A stretch of DNA of 64,000 nt, taken from contig JAJTUP010000045.1 in the NCBI GenBank assembly GCA_021399435.1, positions 372,001-436,000 of the forward strand. Reading direction: 5' to 3'. The notes beneath the pieces were generated by a model that was given only the letters and a program-made list of their open reading frames with translations, searched no databases and was not told where the DNA came from. Position numbers and translations under genes: made by a program. The stretch is from Diaporthe sp. PMI_573. Taxonomy: Eukaryota > Ascomycota > Sordariomycetes > Diaporthales > Diaporthaceae. Of the stretch, positions 53,036 through 61,692 are shown piece after piece (within the stretch, counting starts at the first letter, position 1; every line of letters begins with the position of its first letter).

Positions 53036-55408
53036 CTATGTTTCCTTGCCCCTATCGTCGTTGCTGACGTCGATGTCGTCAACGTCGTCAGCCTCTAGGT
53101 CTATAGAGGGCCGCTGGTTGACAGTCTGCCGCCCCGTCCGCTGCCTCTTAGCCGGTTGCCTTGAGCTTGAGGGTATACCCACAAGCGCTGCCGGCGCTGA
53201 GGACGTCAGCCCAGATCGTCGCTTCTGCGCCCTCCCTTGAGCATTTCTGCGGTTGAGGTCCTCGTCGTCTAGAGACTGGAGCGTTGTATCGTTGTGCTCC
53301 CACGCCGAGTTGATCCTCTGAACTGAGGCTGTCGTCGCCCTCGTTTTGTCGCCTGCTTTGCTGCCCAGACTGGTCGTCGTGGAGGAGGTCTGCTTCGCCA
53401 TAATTGCTCTTGTGAAGGCGCCTTCCTCGCTAGTCGCAAACGTAGCGGTCTCGCGAGGCCGTCCCTTCGTCGCCGTGACCCTCTTCGGCGAGAGGACTGT
53501 CAGCAGCAGGTTTCCGCTCGAGAGATCGCGATCAAGCCAGTAGACTTCGTGAACATCTGCCCTCTCGAGAGGGAGGTTTGCTTCTTCTCTATCGGCCATC
53601 CGGCTTGCACAGATTAAGCCGTACTGCGTGTAGATAGGGCAAGTGCAGCTGAGGGCATTGCAACGTCGTGGAAGCTTGTTTTTGAGGATTTGAAGCGCCT
53701 GCTGCCTGGTCCTCACGAGAAGCTCAAGGGCTGCCCACGAGACTTGGAAGGGCAGCCTTCCGAGCCAACTAAGCCCATTGTACTTCGCAAGTGAGGCTGT
53801 CTTCTGACGGGCTTCCTCCACAAGGAAGCCACGAGCAGTGTCCTCTAGAGCCTCGTGGCAAGCCTCAACCAAATAGAGGGCATTGCCTATCCCGTGGCCC
53901 AAATAGACCTTGAGTTTGCGGTGCATACTCTCCGTAGAGGAGGTTGTACGCAAGCCGAAGTTGAGGATTCTGCAGGTCTGATGGGCAGCCCATTTGCCGA
54001 CGATCTGCTCCTCGTCGTCAACATAGTAGGTCTTGAGATAGTTGAGAATTGCTTTCTGGTCCTTAAACTTCTCTTGCAGACGCTGCCAAGCCGTATCGTA
54101 GACCTCACGATCTGTAGAGTATTCCATAAACTTGAGGAGGTCAAATAGTGCCTGTCGGGTATAGGGGATATCCTTGAGCTTGGGAACCTTTGTAGAAATC
54201 GTCGCCTTGTTTCTCGCCGGCGCATTGAGAGAGGCTATCGCCGCTTCTGCTTCCTCCTCTTCGGCATCTTCTGTTTCCTCTTCCGCTTCCTCTTCCCCTG
54301 GCGCTGTCGGCTTCTGCCACTTCTTCTTGATGTTGAGGACAATGTTCATGTTCATATGGAAGACGCACAGCTGATGGTGCGCCTGAGGAAACTCGTATTC
54401 GAGGGCATTCATCAGAGCGTTATCGTAGTCAGTGATGAAGAGGGTTGGGTCGTCAGCTTTGTACTCCTTCAGGAGGAGGTGAACTTGCTCGAGGAGCCAT
54501 CGGAAGCCGCTTTCTCGCTCGTTATCGATGATCCCCTGAAATAGAGGAAGGTTCTTCTTCGTGTGGGTCACTGCTGTCCCCTGGAAGAACGGCATCTTCT
54601 TGTTGTTAGTCGAATATGTACAGTCAAGTGAGAGGCATCGTGAGAAACGTCGTTCTCGGATCCAAGCCATCTGCTGCTTCTCGCACCAGAAGATGCCCGT
54701 GACCCTGCCCTCGACGTCCCGAGCAAACCGGTACCAGCAGTCCTTCTCTTCGAGGAACCTCAGCGCTGCTTGGGTCGGGGTATAGATACCTTGCTTCTCC
54801 TTCCGGAAGCGAGCCAGCCAGTCCTTCATTGTATTCGGCCCCAGCTGTACCTGAGGGTATTCTCGGCGAAGGGCAGCCTCAAGTTTCTTCGGCTTCGCGA
54901 GCGACGGGTCCCGAGCGGTCCGAGCGAGAAAGTCGTGATGTTCGTCTGTGAGTTTTGTCCAACCACGCTGGGCTTCAGGCACGACTTGAGGACCGTGACA
55001 GCAGTGTCTATGCTCTTGGATCACAAGCTTCCACTTGCCTGACGTCGACTTGGTCTTATTGGCAATCGCTCGCCATTTGCAGCCGGCTTTAATCGTTGAG
55101 GCGTTGTTTCTTGTGGCGGTTGAGGGTCGTGGTGCACCTCGGCTACACCCCAACGTCACTACATCCGGCTTGGATCTCTGAGCGACTGTCAACCACCCTG
55201 CAAGCTTCGTAGCCTCATCTAAATCAGCCTTGAGGTCGGCATAAGTATCGTATCCATCATTGAAGAGTTTTAGATACATAGGAGGATTGGAAAGTGCTGG
55301 GCGGCGGTGGTTTGTGGCGGTGATGCTGCCGTTCCATTGCTGGCAGTCTGTCTGCCACTGCGCCTCGAGCCCCGAGTAGTCCGGATACTCTGACACCGCT
55401 GTAACCAC
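53036..55408 (-). CDS. MULE transposase
   Basis: Catalyses excision and insertion of the element. The order is: FAR1/WRKY-GCM1-like zinc finger (Cys 88 and 110, HRHCCHG near 133-139), then the MULE DDE core with Asp 262 (LSLDCTYS), Asp 327 (LFITDYDN, followed by HHQLCVFHMN) and Glu 493 (SSTESMHRK). A helical insertion with an acidic run (EEEAEEETEDAEEEEAEAA) separates the second and third acids. A SWIM-like C-x-C motif follows (ALSCTCPIYTQYGL, about 592-605). The C-terminal tail is basic and Ser-rich (AKRQRTGRQ). At 790 residues without stops or introns, it is full length for fungal MULEs. Confidence 0.93.
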   Translation of the reverse strand: MVTAVSEYPDYSGLEAQWQTDCQQWNGSITATNHRRPALSNPPMYLKLFNDGYDTYADLKADLDEATKLAGWLTVAQRSKPDVVTLGCSRGAPRPSTATRNNASTIKAGCKWRAIANKTKSTSGKWKLVIQEHRHCCHGPQVVPEAQRGWTKLTDEHHDFLARTARDPSLAKPKKLEAALRREYPQVQLGPNTMKDWLARFRKEKQGIYTPTQAALRFLEEKDCWYRFARDVEGRVTGIFWCEKQQMAWIRERRFSRCLSLDCTYSTNNKKMPFFQGTAVTHTKKNLPLFQGIIDNERESGFRWLLEQVHLLLKEYKADDPTLFITDYDNALMNALEYEFPQAHHQLCVFHMNMNIVLNIKKKWQKPTAPGEEEAEEETEDAEEEEAEAAIASLNAPARNKATISTKVPKLKDIPYTRQALFDLLKFMEYSTDREVYDTAWQRLQEKFKDQKAILNYLKTYYVDDEEQIVGKWAAHQTCRILNFGLRTTSSTESMHRKLKVYLGHGIGNALYLVEACHEALEDTARGFLVEEARQKTASLAKYNGLSWLGRLPFQVSWAALELLVRTRQQALQILKNKLPRRCNALSCTCPIYTQYGLICASRMADREEANLPLERADVHEVYWLDRDLSSGNLLLTVLSPKRVTATKGRPRETATFATSEEGAFTRAIMAKQTSSTTTSLGSKAGDKTRATTASVQRINSAWEHNDTTLQSLDDEDLNRRNAQGRAQKRRSGLTSSAPAALVGIPSSSRQPAKRQRTGRQTVNQRPSIDLEADDVDDIDVSNDDRGKET

Positions 55409-55633
55409 ATAGGATTGAAGTTTGACCAGCTAGGGGGTATTTTTGATGCTGAATCGATTGATTCCAACAGTCAATTAGTCGGTATCACGAAGCGTTGAGG
55501 GTGGGCGCGAGGGTTGAGGTTGGTGCGATGAGGAGGAATAGCAAGCGTGATCTGAGGCTGCATTCGGGCTGCAAAACGCACTGGGTTGCGTGGCCCGGGC
55601 TGGGCAAATGAAGCGTTCTGATTGGCTGCAGCA

Positions 55634-55692
55634 GTGATTAGTCATTCGAGGGCGTGCAGCCTCCGTTTTTGGGCGTGCGAATCTCCGATCTC
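55634..55692 (-). repeat. MULE right TIR
   Basis: Inverse copy of the left TIR. Its inner end is GTGATTAGTCATTCGAGGG and its outer end is GAATCTCCGATCTC, followed by CTTTTTATCC of the host gene. Confidence 0.93.
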
Positions 55693-56178
55693 CTTTTTAT
55701 CCGGAAGCTTCTCCCACACCTGCTGAGGAGTGAGGTCTTCGTCAAGCCAAGAAGGCACTTTCACAGGGTTTCCTCCACGGTAAAATATCCCATGATTCAG
55801 AACCCAGTCCTCATCCTTCCCTTGCATCAACATTGCTGTGGTGACTTTCAGGTCGTCGAAGCTCCACTTCCGATCCAACATTTTGAGCTTCAAACCATCT
55901 TGCCCGAAATCGCTGACCACTCTTGGTTTCGACGCCTCTATCTCAGCGACCCATCGTATGAGTAGATCGTCATCTGCCAGACGGCCACCGAGTAATTTTA
56001 ATGCTTTTGAGATCCCAACAAAATTCTCGAAGTTTGGAGGAGCCATGGCCGAACAATATACCAGATGGACCTGGTCCTTGGTCGTCTGTTTGAGATTGTA
56101 GTAGCTCTGGAGCAGAGCTTCGGTACGGACCCTGTGGTCCCCAAGTTGTCCAAGTGCGGTCTTCCTGGAGAGCTGCAT
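55642..56178 (-). CDS. Hypothetical protein, 3' end replaced by MULE
   Basis: Orphan gene. The main part is from MAPPNFENFVGISKALKLLG (Met at 56046), with an upstream Met at 56178 in frame. It includes LLIRWVAEIEAS, KWSFDDLKVTTAML and WLDEDLTPQQVWEKLPD. The natural sequence ends at about 55693 in DKK; the next 16 codons and stop come from the MULE TIR. Joining the flanks across the MULE would give the stop after only a few more codons (NIPED, then TAG at about 52627-52635), so the insertion changed only the extreme C-terminus. The protein may still work. No domain recognised. Confidence 0.55.
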   Translation of the reverse strand: MQLSRKTALGQLGDHRVRTEALLQSYYNLKQTTKDQVHLVYCSAMAPPNFENFVGISKALKLLGGRLADDDLLIRWVAEIEASKPRVVSDFGQDGLKLKMLDRKWSFDDLKVTTAMLMQGKDEDWVLNHGIFYRGGNPVKVPSWLDEDLTPQQVWEKLPDKKEIGDSHAQKRRLHALE

Positions 56179-56199
56179 TGTCTATGGTATTCAGCATGA

Positions 56200-56640
56200 G
56201 TGCTAGTTCTTTGTATTTGTGACTGAAATTCGTGAAAGGCCGTGGCCGTAGGGTCTTGAGAGAGATGAAAGGAAGCGTCTGGGGGGAGGGGGCGGTTCTC
56301 CACCCTTATATACTCGTAGCGCGTATTCAGGACGGATCGAAGGCAGCAGTAGCTCAGACACACCGCCAGAGTCGTCGATTTTATCACGTGTGTGGACATG
56401 GCTAGACCTTGATTACCTGAGGCCTCCCGTACTTCCGAAAGCAATCACGATTTCGAGAGCCAGTGAGAATAGGTACAGGCGTTCTTGGTTCCATGCTCCA
56501 GGTTCCATGCACCAGATCTAAATAACGAAATCTAGAGGAAAAAGAGGCTCTCCTAATATGGTTGCGAGAACAAGGAGGCCGGATACTAGCAGTATTTTTG
56601 TCTTCCTACAAAAACATGATTATGACCCAGTCCTAAAGGA
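56200..56640. other. Promoter/intergenic
   Basis: Upstream region of the minus-strand orphan gene. No coding sequence recognised. Confidence 0.3.
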
Positions 56641-56648
56641 AATACAAT

Positions 56649-56852
56649 ATGCGGGGAACAAAACGTGCAGCCCGTTTAGAGCTAGTCGAGCAGAGGATCG
56701 AAGTCTACTATCCTATTGTATCGTTTTTCCACGCCGGAGATGTGTTATCGAAAATACGATGTCATGATATAGTGTGGTTATTCGTAGAACAACCCAATCT
56801 CTCAGAGAGGATCAGGCAGGCTACAGCCGAGTTTCCGGAACTTCTGCCGTAG
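56649..56852 (+). CDS. Short hypothetical ORF, weak
   Basis: The 67 codons (MRGTKRAARLELVEQRIEVY ... LSERIRQATAEFPELLP) have helical, coding-like composition and a clean stop. They may be the last exon of a small gene. No family. Confidence 0.25.
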   Translation: MRGTKRAARLELVEQRIEVYYPIVSFFHAGDVLSKIRCHDIVWLFVEQPNLSERIRQATAEFPELLP

Positions 56853-56911
56853 TATGAGAAAAAAAGTGACCTAATCAACGATGCCGAAAAGGTCAGGCTG
56901 ACAAATGATCT

Positions 56912-58221
56912 TTATATCCCGTTCCGCCACATTTGCCAAGTCGCCATAGCCTGATCATAACATCTCTTGAACCACCAACTTTCATCCGCGACAACCCGCA
57001 GCCTCTTAGATGACGGATTCTCAGGAGATACTGTAGAGCTCCTTGTGCGCTTGGTACCTGTCCTGACGCTGTGTGCAGAGGCCGCGACGTTCTCTCTGGC
57101 AGCCGGGACACCCGCTACGGGAGAAGAAAGGTTACTCTTTGAATTCGTAGCCGCTGTCGACTTCTTCTCATCCTGAGCCTCTCTCAAAGCTTGAACCCTC
57201 TCTCTGAACCTTGCTGCTGTCTCGCCGCCGGCAACTGGTTGGCCAACATCAACATGGGGAAGTCTCAGGTCCGCCGCGGCGACCCACTCAGCAGGCAGGG
57301 CCTTAAGGGCCTGCTTTGAGAACGTGAACGCCTTCTCGGGCGGTGGAAATGTGAAGCTGCCGGGCTCGCCGGGCTTGTCATCGAAGAAAAGCACGGGGAA
57401 GACACGCTCGTTGACCCTTGGGCCGTCTTCCTCGAAGCCTTCGTTCCAGCCCGTAATGATGGGCTTCATCTTGCGGCCCTTCGCTTGTGTACGGACGCGA
57501 CTGATCCTGTAACAGTCCGGCAGATCCCGAAACAGATTAGCCTGCCAGATGCTGAACTTAATGCCAATGTGGCGCTCCCAGGCGTCCCAAGGAAGGGGAG
57601 TACACATCCACCATCCTTCGTTATACGCATCTTTATAGAAGGCTTGGCAGCTGTCGCCTGGTACTGGGTTTATGACACCATTGAAGAAACCATCCTTGTA
57701 GTGTGATGTGTTGATCTCGGATGTGGTTGGTTTAGGTGATATAGTGGGGTGGGCAATATTTTGAGGTTCTTCGGGCTGAGCCGTTGGGACGTCCGAGACT
57801 TTAGCTGCAGACTCTGGTGGAGAGGCATTTTGTGGTATAATTGACCGTTGACGTCGACGCCCGGATCAGCGGTCGGATTCGATATTTGCCCGCGAGGAAC
57901 GTGCCCAGACCCAGGGATGGGGCTGTTCTCTTTTGACGACGGCAATGCGTCGCTCCGACGACGGTTCGAGCCGTGATCGAGAGTTTCATCTCCAGAATCA
58001 GTGGGTAGTTCCGGGCAAGAGCTACTGTAGACACGCTGCTTTTTTCCACCTTCTGGGCTTGAACTCAATTCAACCGAACTGAAATTGCCAGTGTTAGATA
58101 CGCTGGACGAATTCTTTGCTTGGCTAGCGGTAGGCTGATGCTGAAGAGGCATATTGGAAGACGCAAAACTAAGATAACGAAAATCTTGAGAGACTGGGGC
58201 TATCGAGAAATTGCAGTCCAA
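56912..58221 (-). CDS. Hypothetical protein, at least two exons
   Basis: The 3' exon runs open from about 57880 to 56912: PTTSEINTSHYKDGFFNGV, DAYNEGWWMCTPLPWDAWER, CYRISRVRTQAKGRKMKPII, RVFPVLFFDD, and a Ser/Lys-rich end with KRTRSST and PSSKRLRV nuclear-localisation-like clusters. The 5' exon starts at MDCNFSIAPVSQDF (58221) and is Ser/Pro-rich. The two frames differ, so an intron around 57900-57800 is needed (for example GTTCCT...CACCAG), not firmly placed. No domain recognised; possibly nuclear. Confidence 0.5.
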
Positions 58222-58419
58222 GGACTCTAGAGGGGGCGGAGAAAGTGAAATAAAACGGCTATCGTTCTATGGTTGGTGGCCTAATAAGATAGTCCTTTCT
58301 TAGCGCTGTGGAGAAAGCAACCAATACGACGAATGGGTTCAATTGTGTCTGTCTGAAGCTAAGTTTCGAGCGGTCTGTACGGAAGGCACAATGTGCCTAT
58401 ATGAAGTGCTTCCGCTGCT

Positions 58420-59590
58420 CAGTGATGTTATTGGATTGGATTGGAGCTGGATCCGAGCCTCGATCCAATCCAGTCCAGACGTGGGGACAGGCAGCCTCCA
58501 GGATATCCAGAACCGATCCAGTTCATATTTTTACCCTTTTGGGACAATCAATGAGCCGCTGAATAAGCAGACTTGGAGTAGAACTGTTCTTGTCCTTGGG
58601 TTATGACACCACCTAACTACGGAGCTCATGTTCTCTAGCAACTTGCGTCTCCAGTATGTTCTTCTCGCTTCCATCATCTTCGCCGCCTTCCTCTCCCTCA
58701 CCCAGCCCATCCGCCCCAACTGTACTCCCTGCCTCACCCTCCATCAAACCGATGGCAGAGTCATCAAATGCCTTCTGCTCCGGGCGACCATACCAAGCTC
58801 GTAAGCACTCGCTGGCTTCAATGACGTCCATCCGGAGCCGTGAGCGATGATTTGGTGTTTCGATTCCAGGTGGTTTAAGGTAGTACAATTGCCCTTGCCG
58901 GAAATAGGAAGTCCCTGTTGGCGCTGCTGCTGTTCGCACAGATAACAGTACCAGAACGTCTTCGTCGGGTCCTGCTTGAGTTGTATGTCTTCACCATACT
59001 GCCAGACGACTGATGTCCTTTTCTTGGTGTGCTTTTGGGACTTTGCCACAACAGAGTAGCGTACATATTGCTTCCCATTCAGCTTGAATTCGTCGGGTTC
59101 GATCAGGGTTCCGTCGGGGTCGTTTGGGCGAGGACTAATATATGTTGGAGCAAGAATAACTCTGTCAGAATCAGGACGGCGACCGCTGGCAGCACCGAAA
59201 TAGCTGGAGATAGTGGCCATGGTGTAGCTGGTGAGTGGACTGTTCAGACACGTCTGCCACAGTAGAAGGACTGCTGAAGTCGCGAGCGACGCGTTTGCCT
59301 CCGTGCTTTTAATAGCGTAGCAATCTGCACGCGTTGGATGTTAACCCAATAGCGGAACGATAGTTCGCGCGTCGTGTCGTGGTCTGCGACGGCAGCTGCG
59401 ACGGGAGACTCCTCATGACCACTCAATTAGGCTTAGCTCTTGCCTTATCAGGTTAGACCATTGGAGCTCCAGGAGCTGGTTGCCAATCAATCCAATCCAG
59501 TCCAAATCTTCGAGAAACCCAAATCCAGTCCAGCCATTTTCCGACAAATCCAGTCCAATCCAAATTGCCTCCAATCCAATAACATCACTG
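58420..59590 (-). mobile_element. Internally deleted hAT element with 8-bp TSD
   Basis: A 1,171-bp element with inverted ends CAGTGATGTTATTGGATTGG, subterminal ATCCAATCC(A) repeats on both sides, and a perfect 8-bp target duplication CCGCTGCT (58412-58419 and 59591-59598). The interior keeps only the two ends of a transposase gene: the BED finger start and the last codons of the dimerisation region. It needs transposase in trans. It lies 9 bp downstream of the FPGS stop codon. Confidence 0.95.
58744..59220 (-). CDS. BED zinc-finger remnant of hAT transposase
   Basis: The 158-codon frame starts MATISSYFGAASGRRPDSD. A BED-type zinc finger is complete: RTSVVWQYGEDIQL, WYCYLCEQ (C-x2-C) and LNHLESKH (H-x4-H). 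After ESKHQ the frame crosses the internal deletion and ends out of frame with the hAT C-terminus, which in another frame reads RLRMDVIEASECLRAWYG. If expressed, it would be a DNA-binding protein without catalytic domain, able in principle to occupy the ends of related elements and repress them; this is inference. Confidence 0.6.
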   Translation of the reverse strand: MATISSYFGAASGRRPDSDRVILAPTYISPRPNDPDGTLIEPDEFKLNGKQYVRYSVVAKSQKHTKKRTSVVWQYGEDIQLKQDPTKTFWYCYLCEQQQRQQGLPISGKGNCTTLNHLESKHQIIAHGSGWTSLKPASAYELGMVARSRRHLMTLPSV

Positions 59591-59606
59591 CCGCTGCTGA
59601 CTAAGC

Positions 59607-61248
59607 TCAGCATTGAAGTGATCCCAGGGTGGCACCAACAAGATACAGGCTGCCAGTAACCAGGATGTGCGTCGTGTTGGCTGCACCAGCGTTCTCCCTC
59701 GCCGTCCGAATAGCTTCTTGCACGCATGCGGCAGTCCAAACAGTAGTGCCTGTTGGTTTGATGCTTTTCCAGATCTCATGATAGCGCCTCAAGGTCAACT
59801 CGTCCTCTTTTGAATATTTGCCTGATCTAAATGTTAGCCCTTTCCTTTGCCACGGTTTGAGAAGAAGTACTTTTGTCCGTGTGGTATGTCGTAAATATCA
59901 CGTGATCAATGGGTCCGTAGAGGGACTCCGCTAAACGCCTAACAACACCCTCGCCGTCTCGGGCTGTCGATTGTTGCGCGAAAAGAACAATCCGCATGGC
60001 TGGTTCCAACAGTTGTGCACTATCGTCTGTAAGTATGTGTCGCAGCCCGGTTTTTTTCTTCTGCGAAGCGGCTCAATACCTTCTCAAGGATGTTCTTTCG
60101 AACCAGTCCGTAGCTTTTGTTATACTGAGTTCATTATGCGCTCCGTCCAGAAGCCAGGTGATATTGCCGTCCTTGACAAACTGAAAGCGCCCTGGCCAGT
60201 TGAATTGCCGTATCCCATCTGTAATATCCTGTTGTGATAAGCGGCGCGGTTGCCCGTCTGGTGCTGCTCGTCGAAGGAATTCATCGCTTATTGCTCGCGC
60301 AAGGGAGCAGTTGAGGCGCTGTACATCACTTTCAAAATCCCCAGGTAAATTGTGATCGTCGGACACAAAATGAAGCGACACTTGTTTCTCGTCAGCCCGA
60401 TCCTGGAGAATAACAGACACATTTTGCTCCTGCGGAACAGAAATTGCCGCAGCGCCTCGTTTGAAGATGCCAGCCTTATGCCAGGCAATATTCTCAATGG
60501 TTGGACCGAGATCGAGGATATGATCGACACCAATGCTTGTGATTGCAGTTACAACCGGATTTTCAACAACATTGGTAGCGTCATATTCGCCGCCATGGTG
60601 GGTTTCGTAAATGGCCACATCAACATCTTCGCGAAGAAAGGTATGAAATGAGATCAAGGCAAGGAGTTGTAGGAAGCGGGGTTCTCCATCCTTCCCCCAG
60701 ATAGAGAGGCGGTCGCACACTTCAAAGACATACTTGGCAAAAACAGCCGGAGGTAGTGGTCTGAAATTGATGCGGATTCTTTCAGTGATATCAAGGAGAT
60801 GGGGCGATGTGTATAGTCCGGTCTTGAGTGGAAAGGATACCCTTTGTCCGTGCGCCCTGAGCAGTGATTCAACAAATGCACAGGTACTGCCTTTGCCCTT
60901 TGTTCCGGCAATGTGAATGATATTTAAGCCATCAACCTTGGAGGCCTAACCTTGTGAGAAGTTGGACGTAGGACACCGGGTGCTTCGGCGGTTGGGGGAG
61001 GGGGGGGGGACAGAGAACAAACCGGATGCCCGAGCTGCTGTAGCCACTCTCTCATCCCTGATAATGGTGGTGTACCCTTGAGAGAGGGTGTACCGTTCGG
61101 GAACGATGCCTTGGGGCGATTTGAATCTGTTGGCCTTGATGACCGTATCCTTTTCTTCAGGTATGCGACTGCGTGCTATAACCCATTTAGCGTACACAGT
61201 GGTTATAGTCGCATTTGCTCTACCGACCTCGAATGTTCTGAGCTCCAT
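59607..61248 (-). CDS. Folylpolyglutamate synthase, five exons
   Basis: FPGS adds glutamates to folates with ATP, retaining them in cytosol and mitochondria. Exons 61248-61228, 61175-61023, 60936-60080, 60019-59871 and 59821-59607; introns of 52, 86, 60 and 49 bp; phases agree throughout, giving 464 residues. Motifs in order: RTFEHAVAYL (rebuilt across intron 1), GMREWLQQLGHP, the P-loop HIAGTKGKGSTCAF, TSPHLLDITERIRIN, THHGGEYDATNVV, TSIGVDHILDLG and ENIAWHKAGIFK, WPGRFQ, WLLDGAHN and the C-terminal HILVTGSLYLVGATL. The P-loop and the metal- and folate-binding motifs appear intact. Intron 2 contains a C10 run and has a weak GTTTGT donor. The place among transposons suggests a duplicate of the housekeeping gene. 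A hAT insertion begins 9 bp after the stop, possibly affecting the 3' UTR. Confidence 0.9.
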
Positions 61249-61692
61249 ATTATCGAACGGGTCGGAAGTAATTCAATGCTTAGGGATGCCTAGATAGCAA
61301 AGTATCGTCAGATGCTCATGTCACGAGTGTCGAATTGTGCCCACTGCTCGATGGGTTGCGTCAACTTTCCGGACTGCCCCGCACCGGGCCCGGAGAAACC
61401 TGGGCGCCGAATCAGTGCACTACTCCCCGCCTGGCCAGCTCCGTCGCGACATCACTTATTAGGACAGGTCAACAAACACCCTAGCTGTCCGAATAGCATT
61501 TGGACATGGGTTCGTACGTATTTGTCAGCAGCCCCTTCAGCTACTTATAGCAACCCACTGGTCCGCATGAACCAGTGAATAGCTGAGGAATACTAGTCCT
61601 TTTTACTTCGTATTCCCGAACTGAGGCCTCACCCAATACCTTCCAACACTAGCCCATTTGATTGAATCTCTCAATACTCAGTTGTGATTACT
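61249..61692. other. Divergent promoter region
   Basis: Lies between the starts of the FPGS gene (minus) and the TPR-like gene (plus). No gene recognised. Confidence 0.35.

Larger units (their letters stand above)
52645..55692 (-). mobile_element. Mutator-like element (MULE), apparently intact
   Basis: The 3.05-kb element has 59-bp terminal inverted repeats that look identical (GAGATCGGAGATTCGCACGC at the outer end) and one uninterrupted 790-codon transposase. Both flanks carry TTTTTA next to the ends, a short or imperfect target duplication rather than the usual 9 bp. It inserted in the last codons of the orphan gene now at 55642-56178. Intact ORF plus matching TIRs suggest recent, possibly current, activity. 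Confidence 0.92.
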
